This document shows positions 55,741 through 63,841 of a DNA stretch of 64,000 bases, in pieces; position 1 is the first letter of the stretch, and each line of letters opens with the position of its first letter. Source of the stretch: JAVBMV01 sp031552145 (lineage in GTDB: Bacteria > Myxococcota > Myxococcia > Myxococcales > UBA5297). Made by a program: the position numbers and the translations under genes. The stretch is from contig JAVBMV010000011.1 in NCBI GenBank assembly GCA_031552145.1, forward strand, positions 1-64,000, in the 5' to 3' direction. The notes below the pieces were generated by a model that was not told where the DNA came from, made no database searches, and saw nothing but the letters and a program-made list of their open reading frames with translations.

Positions 55741-56610
55741 TCAGGGTCTCCTCGCGATAGCCATCCGATCCAGTCCGGCCAGATCTCTCTCGATGCGCGC
55801 ATGATCGAGACCATGGATCCGCATCAATTCCAAAAGATCGCTGCCCTGCTCGTCGCCAATCTCCAAGAGTAGGTGCCCGCCCGGGCGCAAGAGGCGCGGC
55901 GCGCGCTCGACGATCCTCCGAATGAGCGCGAGCCCGTCGGCCCCGCCGTCGAGCGCCAGCCGCGGCTCGCATCGCACCTCCGGGGGGAGGGAGGGGAGGA
56001 GCGCGCTGGCGATATAGGGGGGATTGGCTATCAGCAGATCGAAGGGGGGGGCCGCAGAGGCCAGAGTCGCAAGAGGCGCGTCGAGATCGCCTTGAAGAAA
56101 AGTGACGCGCTCCGCGGCGCCGAGCGCCGCCGCGTTCTCTCTCGCTACCACCAGCGCGTCGGGCGAGAGGTCGGTGGCGATGAGACAGGTGTTGGCGCGC
56201 TCCGCGGCCAGGGTAATCGAGATGCAGCCAGAACCGGCACAGAGCTCCAGCACGCGCGCCCCGCCATCGCTTGGGATGAGCTCCAACACGCGCTCGACCA
56301 GCAGCTCGGTCTCGGGGCGAGGCACTAATACGCGCTCATCCACCTTGAACCTACGCCCATAGAAGTCGCGGCTTCCGATGACGTACCAGACCGACGCTCC
56401 GGCGACCCGGCGCTCGATCAGGGCCCGGAAGGCAGTCAGCTCACGCGCCTCCAGTGGCCGATCCAGATCGATGTAGAGCCGGACGCGGTCGCACCCTAGG
56501 GCATGGCTCAGGAGCAGCTCCGCCGAGAGCCGTGGCGCATCCAGTTCCTTCTTGCCGAAATAATTTGTAGTCCAAGTAAGAATCCGCCCGATGGTCCACT
56601 GTTCGGCCAT
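55741..56610 (-). CDS. prmC: Release factor glutamine methyltransferase
   Basis: PrmC methylates the Gln of the GGQ motif in RF1 and RF2, both of which are encoded in this window. The N-terminal helical part (WTTNYFGKKELDAPRLSAEL) and the SAM domain (VLELCAGSGCISITLA; ANPPYIAS with the NPPY catalytic motif) are typical. Length is 289 residues. In many bacteria prmC sits next to prfA; here prfA is 4 kb away and prmC starts three bases after the DnaC-like gene. Confidence 0.95.
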   Translation of the reverse strand: MAEQWTIGRILTWTTNYFGKKELDAPRLSAELLLSHALGCDRVRLYIDLDRPLEARELTAFRALIERRVAGASVWYVIGSRDFYGRRFKVDERVLVPRPETELLVERVLELIPSDGGARVLELCAGSGCISITLAAERANTCLIATDLSPDALVVARENAAALGAAERVTFLQGDLDAPLATLASAAPPFDLLIANPPYIASALLPSLPPEVRCEPRLALDGGADGLALIRRIVERAPRLLRPGGHLLLEIGDEQGSDLLELMRIHGLDHARIERDLAGLDRMAIARRP

Positions 56611-56613
56611 GGC

Positions 56614-57477
56614 TCAGCGCCGCCCCTTCTGCGCCGCGCCCGCTTCGCTCCCTTGCCTGCGCCGGTGATCGGGGGTCGAGAGCGGGAGCTGCACAAAGTG
56701 GCACATCTCCTGGAGGCGCGACCAGATCCGCTCGCCCACACGACCCTTCAAGTGTTTGCCCTCGGCGGGCTCGATCCCGAAGGAGGAGTAGCCGTCCGAG
56801 GCCTGCTCCTCTCCGAAGAGGAGATAGTTGGTGGCGATGAGGGTTGTACGGTTCGAGTTGTAGCGGCGCGCGATCAGCTCGTCGAGCGTGTCGAGCTCGA
56901 AGGGGCTACCCTTGCCCTTGCCAAGCTCGTCGATCGCCAGGATCTCGGCGTCGACGAGCGGCTGGATGACGTCGAGGCCGCTGCGTCCTTGGGCAAAGCC
57001 GTGCCGGATCTCGGCGAAGAGGAAGGAGATCTCCACATAGCGCGCCGTCGCCCCCATCTCGAGGGTCAGGTGGCGCAGCGCCGCGCAGAGCAAGTGGGTC
57101 TTGCCCGTGCCCACGGGGCCCGAGAGGACGAAGCCGCGCGTCGGCTTTCCCTTTTCGTATCGATGGGCCGTGGTCATGGCGACGTCGCGCGCCCGTGCTT
57201 GCTCCTCGTTGCTCGGCACCAGCGCCTCGAAGGTGAGGCCCGCGCGCGCGGGGAGCCTTGCGGCGTTGAAGCATGCGAGCCGTGCCAATCGTCGCTGACA
57301 GTGACAGCTTCGCGCCGTCGCGTAGCCCCGCTCATCCTCGATGAAGAGGTGCCCCGCGCCCAGGCACTCGCCGCAGCTCTCGCTGCAGGGGCAGAGGCGG
57401 GCCAGGGCGTGTTCGCCGGTGCGGTCGAAGAGGAATCCCGTGCCGCGGCACTGGGCGCATGCGGCTCTCTTGCTCAT
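56614..57477 (-). CDS. DnaC-like AAA+ ATPase with N-terminal zinc cluster
   Basis: The 287-residue protein starts SKRAACAQCRGTG and has a Cys cluster (LCPCSESCGECLGAGH, SCHCQRR) that suggests a zinc-binding module, then a AAA+ domain with Walker A SGPVGTGKTHLLCAAL and Walker B EILAIDELGKGKGSPFE. This is the DnaC/DnaI/IstB helicase-loader group. The start overlaps the upstream small gene by four bases (ATGA), so expression is coupled. A helicase loader encoded on the chromosome between a kinase and prmC, with no transposon nearby, is more likely cellular than IstB-related. GGGAGAG precedes the ATG. Confidence 0.88.
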   Translation of the reverse strand: MSKRAACAQCRGTGFLFDRTGEHALARLCPCSESCGECLGAGHLFIEDERGYATARSCHCQRRLARLACFNAARLPARAGLTFEALVPSNEEQARARDVAMTTAHRYEKGKPTRGFVLSGPVGTGKTHLLCAALRHLTLEMGATARYVEISFLFAEIRHGFAQGRSGLDVIQPLVDAEILAIDELGKGKGSPFELDTLDELIARRYNSNRTTLIATNYLLFGEEQASDGYSSFGIEPAEGKHLKGRVGERIWSRLQEMCHFVQLPLSTPDHRRRQGSEAGAAQKGRR

Positions 57478-57815
57478 TGTTTCTCGCTCTCCCGGGTCGG
57501 CTCGGCGCCCGTTTCGCCCTCTGCGTTCCCCGCGCCCGCCGTGAGGCGGAGGTGGCGCTTCATCTCGGCCGCGACGGCCCGCTTGCACGACGCCAGTGTC
57601 CTGAGCGCGCTCCGCCCCGCGGCGGTGTCGCGCTCGCGCTCTTTCAATGTTCGCTCCACGGCGGCGCGCAGCACCTCGAAGGGCACGCCCGCGTCGTGCC
57701 AGCGCTTCACCGCCGCCGTGTCATTGGGCGAGAGCGCGAGCCCGTCGCCGCGCAGCGCGAGAAAGAGCGCGCTGGCGCGCTCGAGGTAGGAGGCGTCGTC
57801 GGGAAGAAGGGTCAT
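57474..57815 (-). CDS. Small protein of unknown function coupled to the DnaC-like gene
   Basis: The 113-residue product has a conserved-looking helical core (LSPNDTAAVKRWHDAGVPFE VLRAAVERTLKER) and a charged tail. No family is recognised. Its ATG lies one base after the stop of the kinase gene and its stop overlaps the start of the DnaC-like gene, so it is in the middle of a tightly packed operon. A helicase-loading or DNA-binding accessory role is possible from context only. Confidence 0.75.
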   Translation of the reverse strand: MTLLPDDASYLERASALFLALRGDGLALSPNDTAAVKRWHDAGVPFEVLRAAVERTLKERERDTAAGRSALRTLASCKRAVAAEMKRHLRLTAGAGNAEGETGAEPTRESEKQ

Positions 57816-57816
57816 T

Positions 57817-58893
57817 CTACTCCTGGAGCTGGTCCGCCACCTCTTCGGCGGTCTGGAAGCGCCAGGCCGGGTCCTTGTTTAGCAGCCTATGGGTGACCCG
57901 CGCGAGAGGCTTGTCCACCTCGGGGTCTAAGTCCCAGAGCAGGGGAGGGTCATCCTCGATGAGCATGTGGGCCACCTCGGAGGGCGTCTTGCCGTCGAAT
58001 GGCGCCCGTCCCGAGAGAAGCTCGTAGAGCGTCGCGCCCAGCGAGAAGAGGTCGGTGCGACCATCCACCGGCTCTCCGAGCGCCTGCTCCGGCGCCATGT
58101 AGCGCCAGGTGCCGATGATCTTGCCCCGCTCCGAAAGCGCTTCGCCCTCGTTGGCCAGAAAGCGCGCCAGGCCGAAGTCGAGCAGACGGACGCGCCGCTC
58201 CGAGTCGACGATGATGTTCGAGGGCTTCAAGTCCCGATGGACCAAGCCGCGCGAATGGACATAGGCGAGCGCGCCGCAGATCTGCAACACCGCCTCCTTG
58301 ATCCGCGCGATGCGCTCCGGCTCGCGCAGAAAGGCCGGCGGCGCGGTAAGGGCGCGCTCGGTCGCGGCCGGCTCGTCCGGTTCGTTCCGCTCTCGCCACG
58401 CCGTCATCCCTGGCATGGAGAGCGCCTTGTCGAGTGAGAGCGTGTTGCACCAGCCTGTGTCGCTCTCCTCGGCGAAGCGGTGCATGTCGAAGAGTTGGAA
58501 TGGATCGAGCGGCTCCAGCAGCTCCCCTGCGCCGCCCGAGCCAGCGGTGGCCGCGAGGGTGGAGGGGCTCCCCGCGAAGGCCTTCGGCAAAGCCGGCGAG
58601 AAGTGCTCTCTCAGGTTCAGGCCGTCGATCAGCTCCATGGCCAGAAAGCAGGTGCCGCTCGAGATGCCGGCGTCGAGGATCTGGACGATGTTAGGGTGGG
58701 AGAGCTCCGCGAGCGCCTCGCACTCGATGAGGAAGCGCGAGGTCGTGGTGGGCCCCAGCTTCGGTCCCGAGGGCAGGAGCTTCAGCGCCACGGGCGCTAG
58801 GGTGCGCTGGTCGGTCGCGCGATAGACCTGGCCCAAGCTGCCGGTACCGATCAGCTCCTGCAGCACATAGGGACCGATGACCCGAGAAGGCAT
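57817..58893 (-). CDS. Cytosolic Ser/Thr protein kinase with an inter-lobe insertion
   Basis: The 358-residue protein is a Hanks-type kinase without a membrane helix. It shows the Gly loop GTGSLGQVY, the VALKLL Lys, HRDLKPSN, DFGLARF, GTWRYMAPEQA and DLFSLGATLYELLSG. Between LAMELIDGLNLREHFS and the catalytic loop there are about 100 extra residues rich in Ala/Ser/Pro/Glu (around FAGSPSTLAATAGSGGAGEL and TAWRERNEPDEPAATERALT). It heads a run with the small unknown gene, the DnaC-like ATPase and prmC, so phosphorylation of a replication or translation factor is a plausible but unproven link. Confidence 0.93.
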   Translation of the reverse strand: MPSRVIGPYVLQELIGTGSLGQVYRATDQRTLAPVALKLLPSGPKLGPTTTSRFLIECEALAELSHPNIVQILDAGISSGTCFLAMELIDGLNLREHFSPALPKAFAGSPSTLAATAGSGGAGELLEPLDPFQLFDMHRFAEESDTGWCNTLSLDKALSMPGMTAWRERNEPDEPAATERALTAPPAFLREPERIARIKEAVLQICGALAYVHSRGLVHRDLKPSNIIVDSERRVRLLDFGLARFLANEGEALSERGKIIGTWRYMAPEQALGEPVDGRTDLFSLGATLYELLSGRAPFDGKTPSEVAHMLIEDDPPLLWDLDPEVDKPLARVTHRLLNKDPAWRFQTAEEVADQLQE

Positions 58894-58902
58894 GGTGAAG
58901 CG

Positions 58903-58931
58903 ACTCTACCGGAGCCGCTCCGAGGGGTCCA
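58903..58931 (-). promoter_or_regulatory. Candidate promoter ahead of the kinase gene
   Basis: On the minus strand, TGGACC (58931-58926), a 17-base spacer and TAGAGT (58908-58903), nine bases before the ATG. Confidence 0.38.
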
Positions 58932-58973
58932 TCGTCGCCTGGCCCGGCGCGCGACATGGTTCGAAGAACACCC

Positions 58974-59003
58974 TTGACGCGGCCTGCCCCAAAGGGCTAA
59001 ACG
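58974..59003 (+). promoter_or_regulatory. Candidate promoter for tRNA-Leu(CAG)
   Basis: TTGACG (58974-58979), an 18-base spacer and TAAACG (58998-59003), about 45 bases before the tRNA. Confidence 0.45.
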
Positions 59004-59048
59004 GTTCCGCCTTCCAACGCGGCGCCTTGGGTGCGGCGGCGGAGGAAC

Positions 59049-59132
59049 GCCCAGGTGGTGGAATTGGTAGACACGCTAGATTCAGGGTCTAGTGGTCGCA
59101 AGGCCATGGAGGTTCGAGTCCTCTCCTGGGCA
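59049..59132 (+). tRNA. tRNA-Leu (anticodon CAG)
   Basis: GCCCAGG (59049-59055) pairs with CCTGGGC (59125-59131). The D-arm is GTGGTGGAATTGGTAGACAC, the anticodon stem CTAGA/TCTAG encloses TTCAGGG with anticodon CAG at 59083-59085. A class II variable arm and GGTTCGAGTCC T-arm follow. CCA is not encoded. Confidence 0.95.
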
Positions 59133-59133
59133 T

Positions 59134-59171
59134 GAGGTGGCCGGAATAATTTTCGGCCACCTCTTTTTTTT
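59134..59171 (+). terminator. Rho-independent terminator after tRNA-Leu(CAG)
   Basis: GAGGTGGCCG (59134-59143) pairs with CGGCCACCTC (59154-59163), followed by eight T residues (59164-59171). Confidence 0.92.
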
Positions 59172-59228
59172 ACGTATGCCTTTTGTCGTATCCTTCACTT
59201 GTTCGAACCCATGAACGAGGAGTCCGCG

Positions 59229-60017
59229 ATGAAACGAAGCCTTTCTTCGATCGTATCGTCTCTCGCCCTGCTGGGCCTCTGTGCCATGATGGCGGGGAGT
59301 GCCTGGGCACAGGATGAGCGCGCGGTGGCGGAGCCCACTCCCGAGGAGTATGCCGAGGCCAAAGCCGTACTCACCGACTACCTCGACACGCTGGTGAAGG
59401 CCTCGAAGGGGCAGCCCAGGAAGCCGAAGGTCGCGGAGGTGAGCAAGAAGCTGATGGGCGCCAAGCGCCTCATCCATCCCAAGACGCTCGAGGTGATCGC
59501 CGACCAGGAGAAGCGCAAGGTCGTCGCTAGCCCGCTCGCCGTCTGGCACCACGCCAAGGCCGACTACTGGCTCACCAGCTATGAGTTTGGCTCCTCTCAG
59601 AATGGCCCCCTTGGCACAATCCTCTTCGAGGTGAAGGAGAAGAACTGGCGCGTCCAGGAGGGCGGCGAGGATGGCGAGTACGAGACCTCCAACTACATGC
59701 TAGGGCGTCAAAAAGGTAAGTGGTACGTCGCCGACAAGCGGCGCAACGGCACTTTCCTCAAGTCCGCCATCCTCCTCGGCTACCGCGGCTACTTCGACGG
59801 AGACGAGAAGAAGCCAGAGGCAGAGCAGCCCGCCGCTCCCGCCGCCGCGCCGGTGCCGGTTCCCGTCTTCGTCGATCCCTCCACGGTCAAGGACGCCCAG
59901 GAGAATGCCGCTCCCGAAGTGAAGGAGAGCGAGAAGGGGGCCAAGGACGAAGCTGCCCCCGAGCCGGACGCGGGAGAGCAGCAGCCCAAGCGCGGGCCAC
60001 TGCGCAAAGGCAACTAG
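59229..60017 (+). CDS. Periplasmic protein of unknown function
   Basis: The 262-residue product has a signal peptide (SLALLGLCAMMAGSAWA, cleavage after AWA). The core (PEEYAEAKAVLTDYLDTLVK ... LIHPKTLEVIADQEKRK ... GKWYVADKRRNGTFLK) looks like a small alpha-beta domain; the last 70 residues are rich in Pro, Ala, Glu and Lys and likely disordered. ATG 59229 is preferred because GAGGAG lies six bases upstream. The family is not recognised, but the ending on a strong terminator suggests a single-gene transcript. Confidence 0.8.
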   Translation: MKRSLSSIVSSLALLGLCAMMAGSAWAQDERAVAEPTPEEYAEAKAVLTDYLDTLVKASKGQPRKPKVAEVSKKLMGAKRLIHPKTLEVIADQEKRKVVASPLAVWHHAKADYWLTSYEFGSSQNGPLGTILFEVKEKNWRVQEGGEDGEYETSNYMLGRQKGKWYVADKRRNGTFLKSAILLGYRGYFDGDEKKPEAEQPAAPAAAPVPVPVFVDPSTVKDAQENAAPEVKESEKGAKDEAAPEPDAGEQQPKRGPLRKGN

Positions 60018-60038
60018 CGCCGCGGCATTCAGAATCTC

Positions 60039-60069
60039 GAGGCCCGCCCCTGGCGGGCCTCATTTTTTT
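60039..60069 (+). terminator. Rho-independent terminator
   Basis: GAGGCCCGCC (60039-60048) and GGCGGGCCTC (60052-60061) form a 10-bp stem with a three-base loop, then ATTTTTTT. Confidence 0.92.
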
Positions 60070-60076
60070 GGAGGAA

Positions 60077-60319
60077 CTACTGCTGGATCGAGGCGTCTGT
60101 CCCTTCGGCGCCTGGAGGGGGCTTCAGAAATTTGTGCAGGGGAGAACCGGGATCGAGCGCAGGGTTTTCGCGCCTGAGCTTCAAGGGGAGACCAGAGTCT
60201 CCGTGCCACATGTCCTGCTGGGTCTGCGCGGGCGCCGGCATGGGTGCTGCTTTCTTTTCGCTTTTAGGGCATGCGGCGAGCGAGAGGAGGGCGGCTAGAA
60301 GAAAAAGAGTTCGGGTCAT
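60077..60319 (-). CDS. Small lipoprotein
   Basis: The 80-residue product has a short lipoprotein signal (TLFLLAALLSLAAC) with lipobox LAAC, followed by a Lys/Pro/Ala-rich mature part (PKSEKKAAPMPAPAQTQQ) and a segment ending KFLKPPPGAEGTDASIQQ. No domain is recognised. GAGGTGA six bases before the ATG at 60319 supports the start over the longer reading to 60352. It starts 40 bases after the end of prfA, so it may be the last gene of that operon. Confidence 0.78.
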   Translation of the reverse strand: MTRTLFLLAALLSLAACPKSEKKAAPMPAPAQTQQDMWHGDSGLPLKLRRENPALDPGSPLHKFLKPPPGAEGTDASIQQ

Positions 60320-60359
60320 CGGGTCACCTCCGTCGCCGCCTGGGCGGCGCACTTCGAGT

Positions 60360-61430
60360 TTAATTGGATTGCTCAGCCTTGAGCTGCTCGGCCAGGAAAA
60401 AGGCGCGGCACGAGTCTAGGACCTCCTGAATGTCGCCATCCATCAGGGCCGGCAGGTTATGGCGCGTGAGCCCAAGGCGGTGGTCGGTCATGCGATCCTG
60501 TGGGAAGTTGTAGGTCCTGATCTTTTCGGCGCGCTCCCCCGTACCCACCTGGCTCTTCCGCGCCGCGTCTCGCTCGTTCTTCAGGCGGTTCTGCTCCAGC
60601 TCGTAGAGCTTGGTCTTGAGCATCTTCATCGCCTGGGAGCGATTCTTGGTCTGGCTCTTCTCCTGCTGGCATTTCACCACGATGCCGGAGGGCTTGTGCG
60701 TGATGCGCACGGCGGAGTCGGTGGTGTTGACGCTCTGTCCCCCCGAGCCGGTGGATCGGAAGACGTCCACCTGGATGTCCTTCTCCTCCACCTTGATATC
60801 GACGTCCTCCGCCTCGGGCATCACCGCCACGGTCACCGTCGAGGTGTGGATGCGCCCCTGTGTCTCGGTGGTCGGCACGCGCTGGACCCGGTGGACGCCC
60901 GACTCGAACTTGAGCGCGGAGTAGACCTGCTCGCCTCGAATAGCGACGATCGCCTCCTTGATGCCGCCAGCGTTGCCGGCGTTCATGTCGACGATCTCCT
61001 GGCGCCAACCCCGCCGCTCGGCGTAGCGCAGATAGAGGCGCATCATCTCTCCAGCGAAGAGCGAGGCTTCGTCTCCGCCCGTTCCCGCCCTCACCTCGAG
61101 CAGCACGTCGCGATCGTCGTTGGGATCCTTGGGGAGCAACAGCTCCTTCAGCTTCGCCTCGAGCCCCGCAAGTTGCTCCCGCAGTGTGGGGAGCTCGTCG
61201 CGCGCCATCGCCCTCAGCTCGAGGTCGGCCGACTCGAGGAGCTCCTCCGTCTCGGCGAGCTGGCGCTCCAGCGCGCTGTAGTGGCGCCACGCAGCCACCA
61301 GCGGCTCGAGCTGAGAGCGCTCTTTCGCCAGCTTGAGCAATCGCTGTGGGTTTCCCGCCACTTCGGGGTCGGCCAAGTCATGCGTGAGGCGCTCGAACTT
61401 CAGCTCGATCTCTGGGAGTTGTTCGAACAT
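60360..61430 (-). CDS. prfA: Peptide chain release factor 1
   Basis: RF1 reads UAA and UAG. The GGQ motif is in STGSGGQSVNTTDSAVR and the codon-recognition region reads RVPTTETQGRIHTS, where the usual PxT tripeptide is Pro-Thr-Thr. Length is 356 residues. It begins 17 bases after the J-domain gene. prmC, which methylates its GGQ Gln, is 4 kb away. Confidence 0.96.
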   Translation of the reverse strand: MFEQLPEIELKFERLTHDLADPEVAGNPQRLLKLAKERSQLEPLVAAWRHYSALERQLAETEELLESADLELRAMARDELPTLREQLAGLEAKLKELLLPKDPNDDRDVLLEVRAGTGGDEASLFAGEMMRLYLRYAERRGWRQEIVDMNAGNAGGIKEAIVAIRGEQVYSALKFESGVHRVQRVPTTETQGRIHTSTVTVAVMPEAEDVDIKVEEKDIQVDVFRSTGSGGQSVNTTDSAVRITHKPSGIVVKCQQEKSQTKNRSQAMKMLKTKLYELEQNRLKNERDAARKSQVGTGERAEKIRTYNFPQDRMTDHRLGLTRHNLPALMDGDIQEVLDSCRAFFLAEQLKAEQSN

Positions 61431-61447
61431 GTTTTCCTTGTCTGGTT

Positions 61448-62101
61448 TCAGCCCCCGGACATGGACTCGAGCTCCTTCAGCTTGCGCGCGAAGAGGGCGT
61501 TCTTGGGCTCGTAGACGAGCGCCATCTTGAGCTGCCGGATGGCACCTGGGACTCTTCCTGCTTCGGCCTCGCGCTGTGCGGCGCGATAGAGTTCGCGCCC
61601 CTTGGGCGTGGTGCCGATCTGGTCGTCGCTCTTGTGAGCCGCCTCGCTCGCCTCGTCATACCGCAGCTTCTTCTTTCGATCCGGTCCGAGGATGTCGGTG
61701 GTGTATCTAGCACGCTTTTTGTCGTCGCGTAGCGTGTACCAAGCCTCGGTCACCCGCTTGAAGATCTGGCCGACGCATCGCTTGAAGTGAGGATCCTGGT
61801 AGGAGGCGAAGCGATCGGGATGGAGGTCGCGCGCGAACCGATAGTAGGCCTCCTTGAGCTCGTGCGCCGAGGCAGTGGAGGGCAGGCGGAAGAGCTGGAA
61901 ATAATCAAGCTCGTCGAGCTGAGCCGCCAGCACCTCGATCTCGGCCAAGAAGGCGAGATCGGGCTTTTGGGGCCGTGCCGGGGCGCCCGTGGGCTGAGGT
62001 CGGGCGGGCGCTTGCGGGCGCTGCGCGGCGACGGGGGCCTGCGCGGGCCCCGGATGAGGAGGGGGACTCTTGGGCGGGGCGGGTGGTCGGGAGGCGTTCA
62101 T
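61448..62101 (-). CDS. J-domain co-chaperone with Pro-rich N-terminus
   Basis: The J domain lies near residues 62-135 with the HPD motif in YYRFARDLHPDRF. Before it is a Pro/Ala/Gln-rich segment (PAPPKSPPPHPGPAQAP) and after it a helical, TPR-like region (GRELYRAAQREAEAGRVPGA). It has no zinc finger or C-terminal substrate domain, so it is not a full DnaJ. The start is uncertain: ATG 62101 or 62134, which overlaps the end of the Hsp70 gene. Gene overlap or near-contact suggests it serves that Hsp70. Confidence 0.88.
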   Translation of the reverse strand: MNASRPPAPPKSPPPHPGPAQAPVAAQRPQAPARPQPTGAPARPQKPDLAFLAEIEVLAAQLDELDYFQLFRLPSTASAHELKEAYYRFARDLHPDRFASYQDPHFKRCVGQIFKRVTEAWYTLRDDKKRARYTTDILGPDRKKKLRYDEASEAAHKSDDQIGTTPKGRELYRAAQREAEAGRVPGAIRQLKMALVYEPKNALFARKLKELESMSGG

Positions 62102-62114
62102 TCGAGGCGAGATC

Positions 62115-63716
62115 TCAGGCGAGCGCGGGTGCATCCGGGTGGCCGGATAGGCGGGTAGCCTGATTGGCGGCCGCCGACTGGGCGATCTCCTCCTGGCTCA
62201 TTCCGGAGGAGAGCGAGATGGTCATGGAGGTGCTCTTTCCCGTCTCGATGTCGGTGGCGGAGACGTTGACGATCCCGTTGGAGTCGATCTCGAAGGTAAC
62301 CTTGATCCGAACGTCGCCGCGCAAAGCGACGCGGAAGCCCGAGAACTCGAATTCGCCCAGCGACTCGCAGCCGTCGATCTTGTTCGATTCGCCCTGGTAA
62401 ACGCGAATCTTGACTCGATCCTGACCGTCGCGACTGGTGGTGAAGGTCTTCGATTTTTCGATGGGAATGGGAGTGTTGCGCTCGATGATCTTCTCCGTGA
62501 AGCCACCGACGGTCTCGATGCGCAGGGTGAGCGGCGTCACGTCGAGCAGGCGGTGAGAGGCGCCGAGTCCTGACGAGAGCGCCCCGGCCTGGATGGCAGC
62601 GCCCAGCGCCACCACCTCGTCCGGGTCGATGTCGTGCATCGGGGCTTTCTGGAAATAGTGCTCCACGGAGCGGCGCACGATGGGGAGGCGCGTCGGTCCG
62701 CCCACCAGGATCACCGAGTCGATCTCGGAGGCCGTCAGGTGCGCGCTCTGCAGTGCCTCGTCGCAGACCTTGAAAGTACGCTGCACCAGATCCATCACCA
62801 TTTTATTGAACTGATCCTCTGGGAGCGTCTGCTGGAGCGAGAGAGTGACGCCATCGGGCCCCTTGCAGATGGCGGGATAGGCGATCTGCGCGACGCCGTC
62901 GCGGCCGACGTCGATCTTCGCCTTCTCGCTGACGTCCTTGATCACCTGGCGGGTAGAGGGATGAGCCATGAGATCAATCGAATGGCGGGCCAGGAAGTCC
63001 TGCGCGAGCCACCTGCCGATCCGGTCGTCGAAGTCGTCGCCGCCGAGATAAGTGTCGCCGGCCGTGGCGATCACCTCGAAGACATCCGCGCCGAGTTGGA
63101 GGATCGAGACGTCGAAGGTACCGCCACCCAGGTCGTAGACGACGATGCGCCGCTCCATCTCCTTGCCGAAGCCGAAGGCGAGCGCCGCGGAGGTGGGCTC
63201 GTTCAAGATGCGCAGCACGTTGAGGCCGGCGATGGTCCCCGCGTCCTTCGTCGCCTGGCGTTGATTGTCGTTGAAGAAGGCGGGCACCGTGATGACCGCG
63301 TCGGTCACCGGGTGGCCGAGGTGGGTCTCGGCCATCGCCTTCAGCTCCTTCAGCACCAGGGCGCTCACCTCGGGAGGGGTGAGCGTCTGCCCGCCCGCCG
63401 AGATTCGAACCGTGTTGTTCGGCCCCTCGACGATGTCATAGGGCATGATCTTGCGCGCCTTCTTGACCTCCTCGGAGAAGAAGTAGCGCCCGATGAGTCG
63501 CTTGGCCGAGGCCACGGTGTTCTTGGCATTCGAGATGGCGTGCTTCTTGGCGGGGTTGCCCACCAGGACCGAACCATCGGGGTTGAAGGAGACGACCGCC
63601 GCATGCGTCCGCTCCCCCCACTCGTTGGGAATCACCGTTGGGACGCCATCCTGCATATAGGCGACACAGCAGTAGCTGGTACCTAGGTCGATCCCAATCG
63701 CGACATCGTTGGACAT
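62115..63716 (-). CDS. Hsp70 chaperone lacking most of the C-terminal lid
   Basis: The nucleotide-binding domain has IGIDLGTSYCCVAYM, AVITVPAFFNDNQRQATKDA, VYDLGGGTFDVSIL and LVGGPTRLP. The linker and substrate-binding beta domain follow (LLDVTPLTLRIETVGG; NTPIPIEKSKTF). The protein ends at residue 533 soon after SLSSGMSQEEI, where E. coli DnaK (638 residues) would continue into the helical lid. No lid-like sequence is visible in other frames downstream, so this is not an obvious frameshift. AGGAG stands seven bases before the ATG. Neighbours are a J-domain gene and prfA. A second, specialised Hsp70 is the likely role. Confidence 0.92.
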   Translation of the reverse strand: MSNDVAIGIDLGTSYCCVAYMQDGVPTVIPNEWGERTHAAVVSFNPDGSVLVGNPAKKHAISNAKNTVASAKRLIGRYFFSEEVKKARKIMPYDIVEGPNNTVRISAGGQTLTPPEVSALVLKELKAMAETHLGHPVTDAVITVPAFFNDNQRQATKDAGTIAGLNVLRILNEPTSAALAFGFGKEMERRIVVYDLGGGTFDVSILQLGADVFEVIATAGDTYLGGDDFDDRIGRWLAQDFLARHSIDLMAHPSTRQVIKDVSEKAKIDVGRDGVAQIAYPAICKGPDGVTLSLQQTLPEDQFNKMVMDLVQRTFKVCDEALQSAHLTASEIDSVILVGGPTRLPIVRRSVEHYFQKAPMHDIDPDEVVALGAAIQAGALSSGLGASHRLLDVTPLTLRIETVGGFTEKIIERNTPIPIEKSKTFTTSRDGQDRVKIRVYQGESNKIDGCESLGEFEFSGFRVALRGDVRIKVTFEIDSNGIVNVSATDIETGKSTSMTISLSSGMSQEEIAQSAAANQATRLSGHPDAPALA

Positions 63717-63753
63717 GAGAGAGCTCCTGAAGTGGGGAGTGTTGATGTGCCGG

Positions 63754-63783
63754 ATGCTATGGGCACCCTTCTGGACGTGTCAA
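63754..63783 (-). promoter_or_regulatory. Promoter-like site ahead of the Hsp70 gene
   Basis: On the minus strand, TTGACA (63783-63778), an 18-base spacer and TAGCAT (63759-63754), about 37 bases before the ATG. The -35 is perfect. No heat-shock CIRCE element is visible. Confidence 0.55.
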
Positions 63784-63841
63784 ACAACGCACCACCTTCC
63801 GCGCGCGGTGCGGCGTGTAGTTTGTGTAGAGTGCGCTTCGG

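Noticed and set aside
57477..57588. Longer start of the DnaC-like ATPase
   Set aside because: Extra 37 residues are Arg/Gly-rich and overlap the upstream small gene; the ATGA coupling start at 57477 is better supported.
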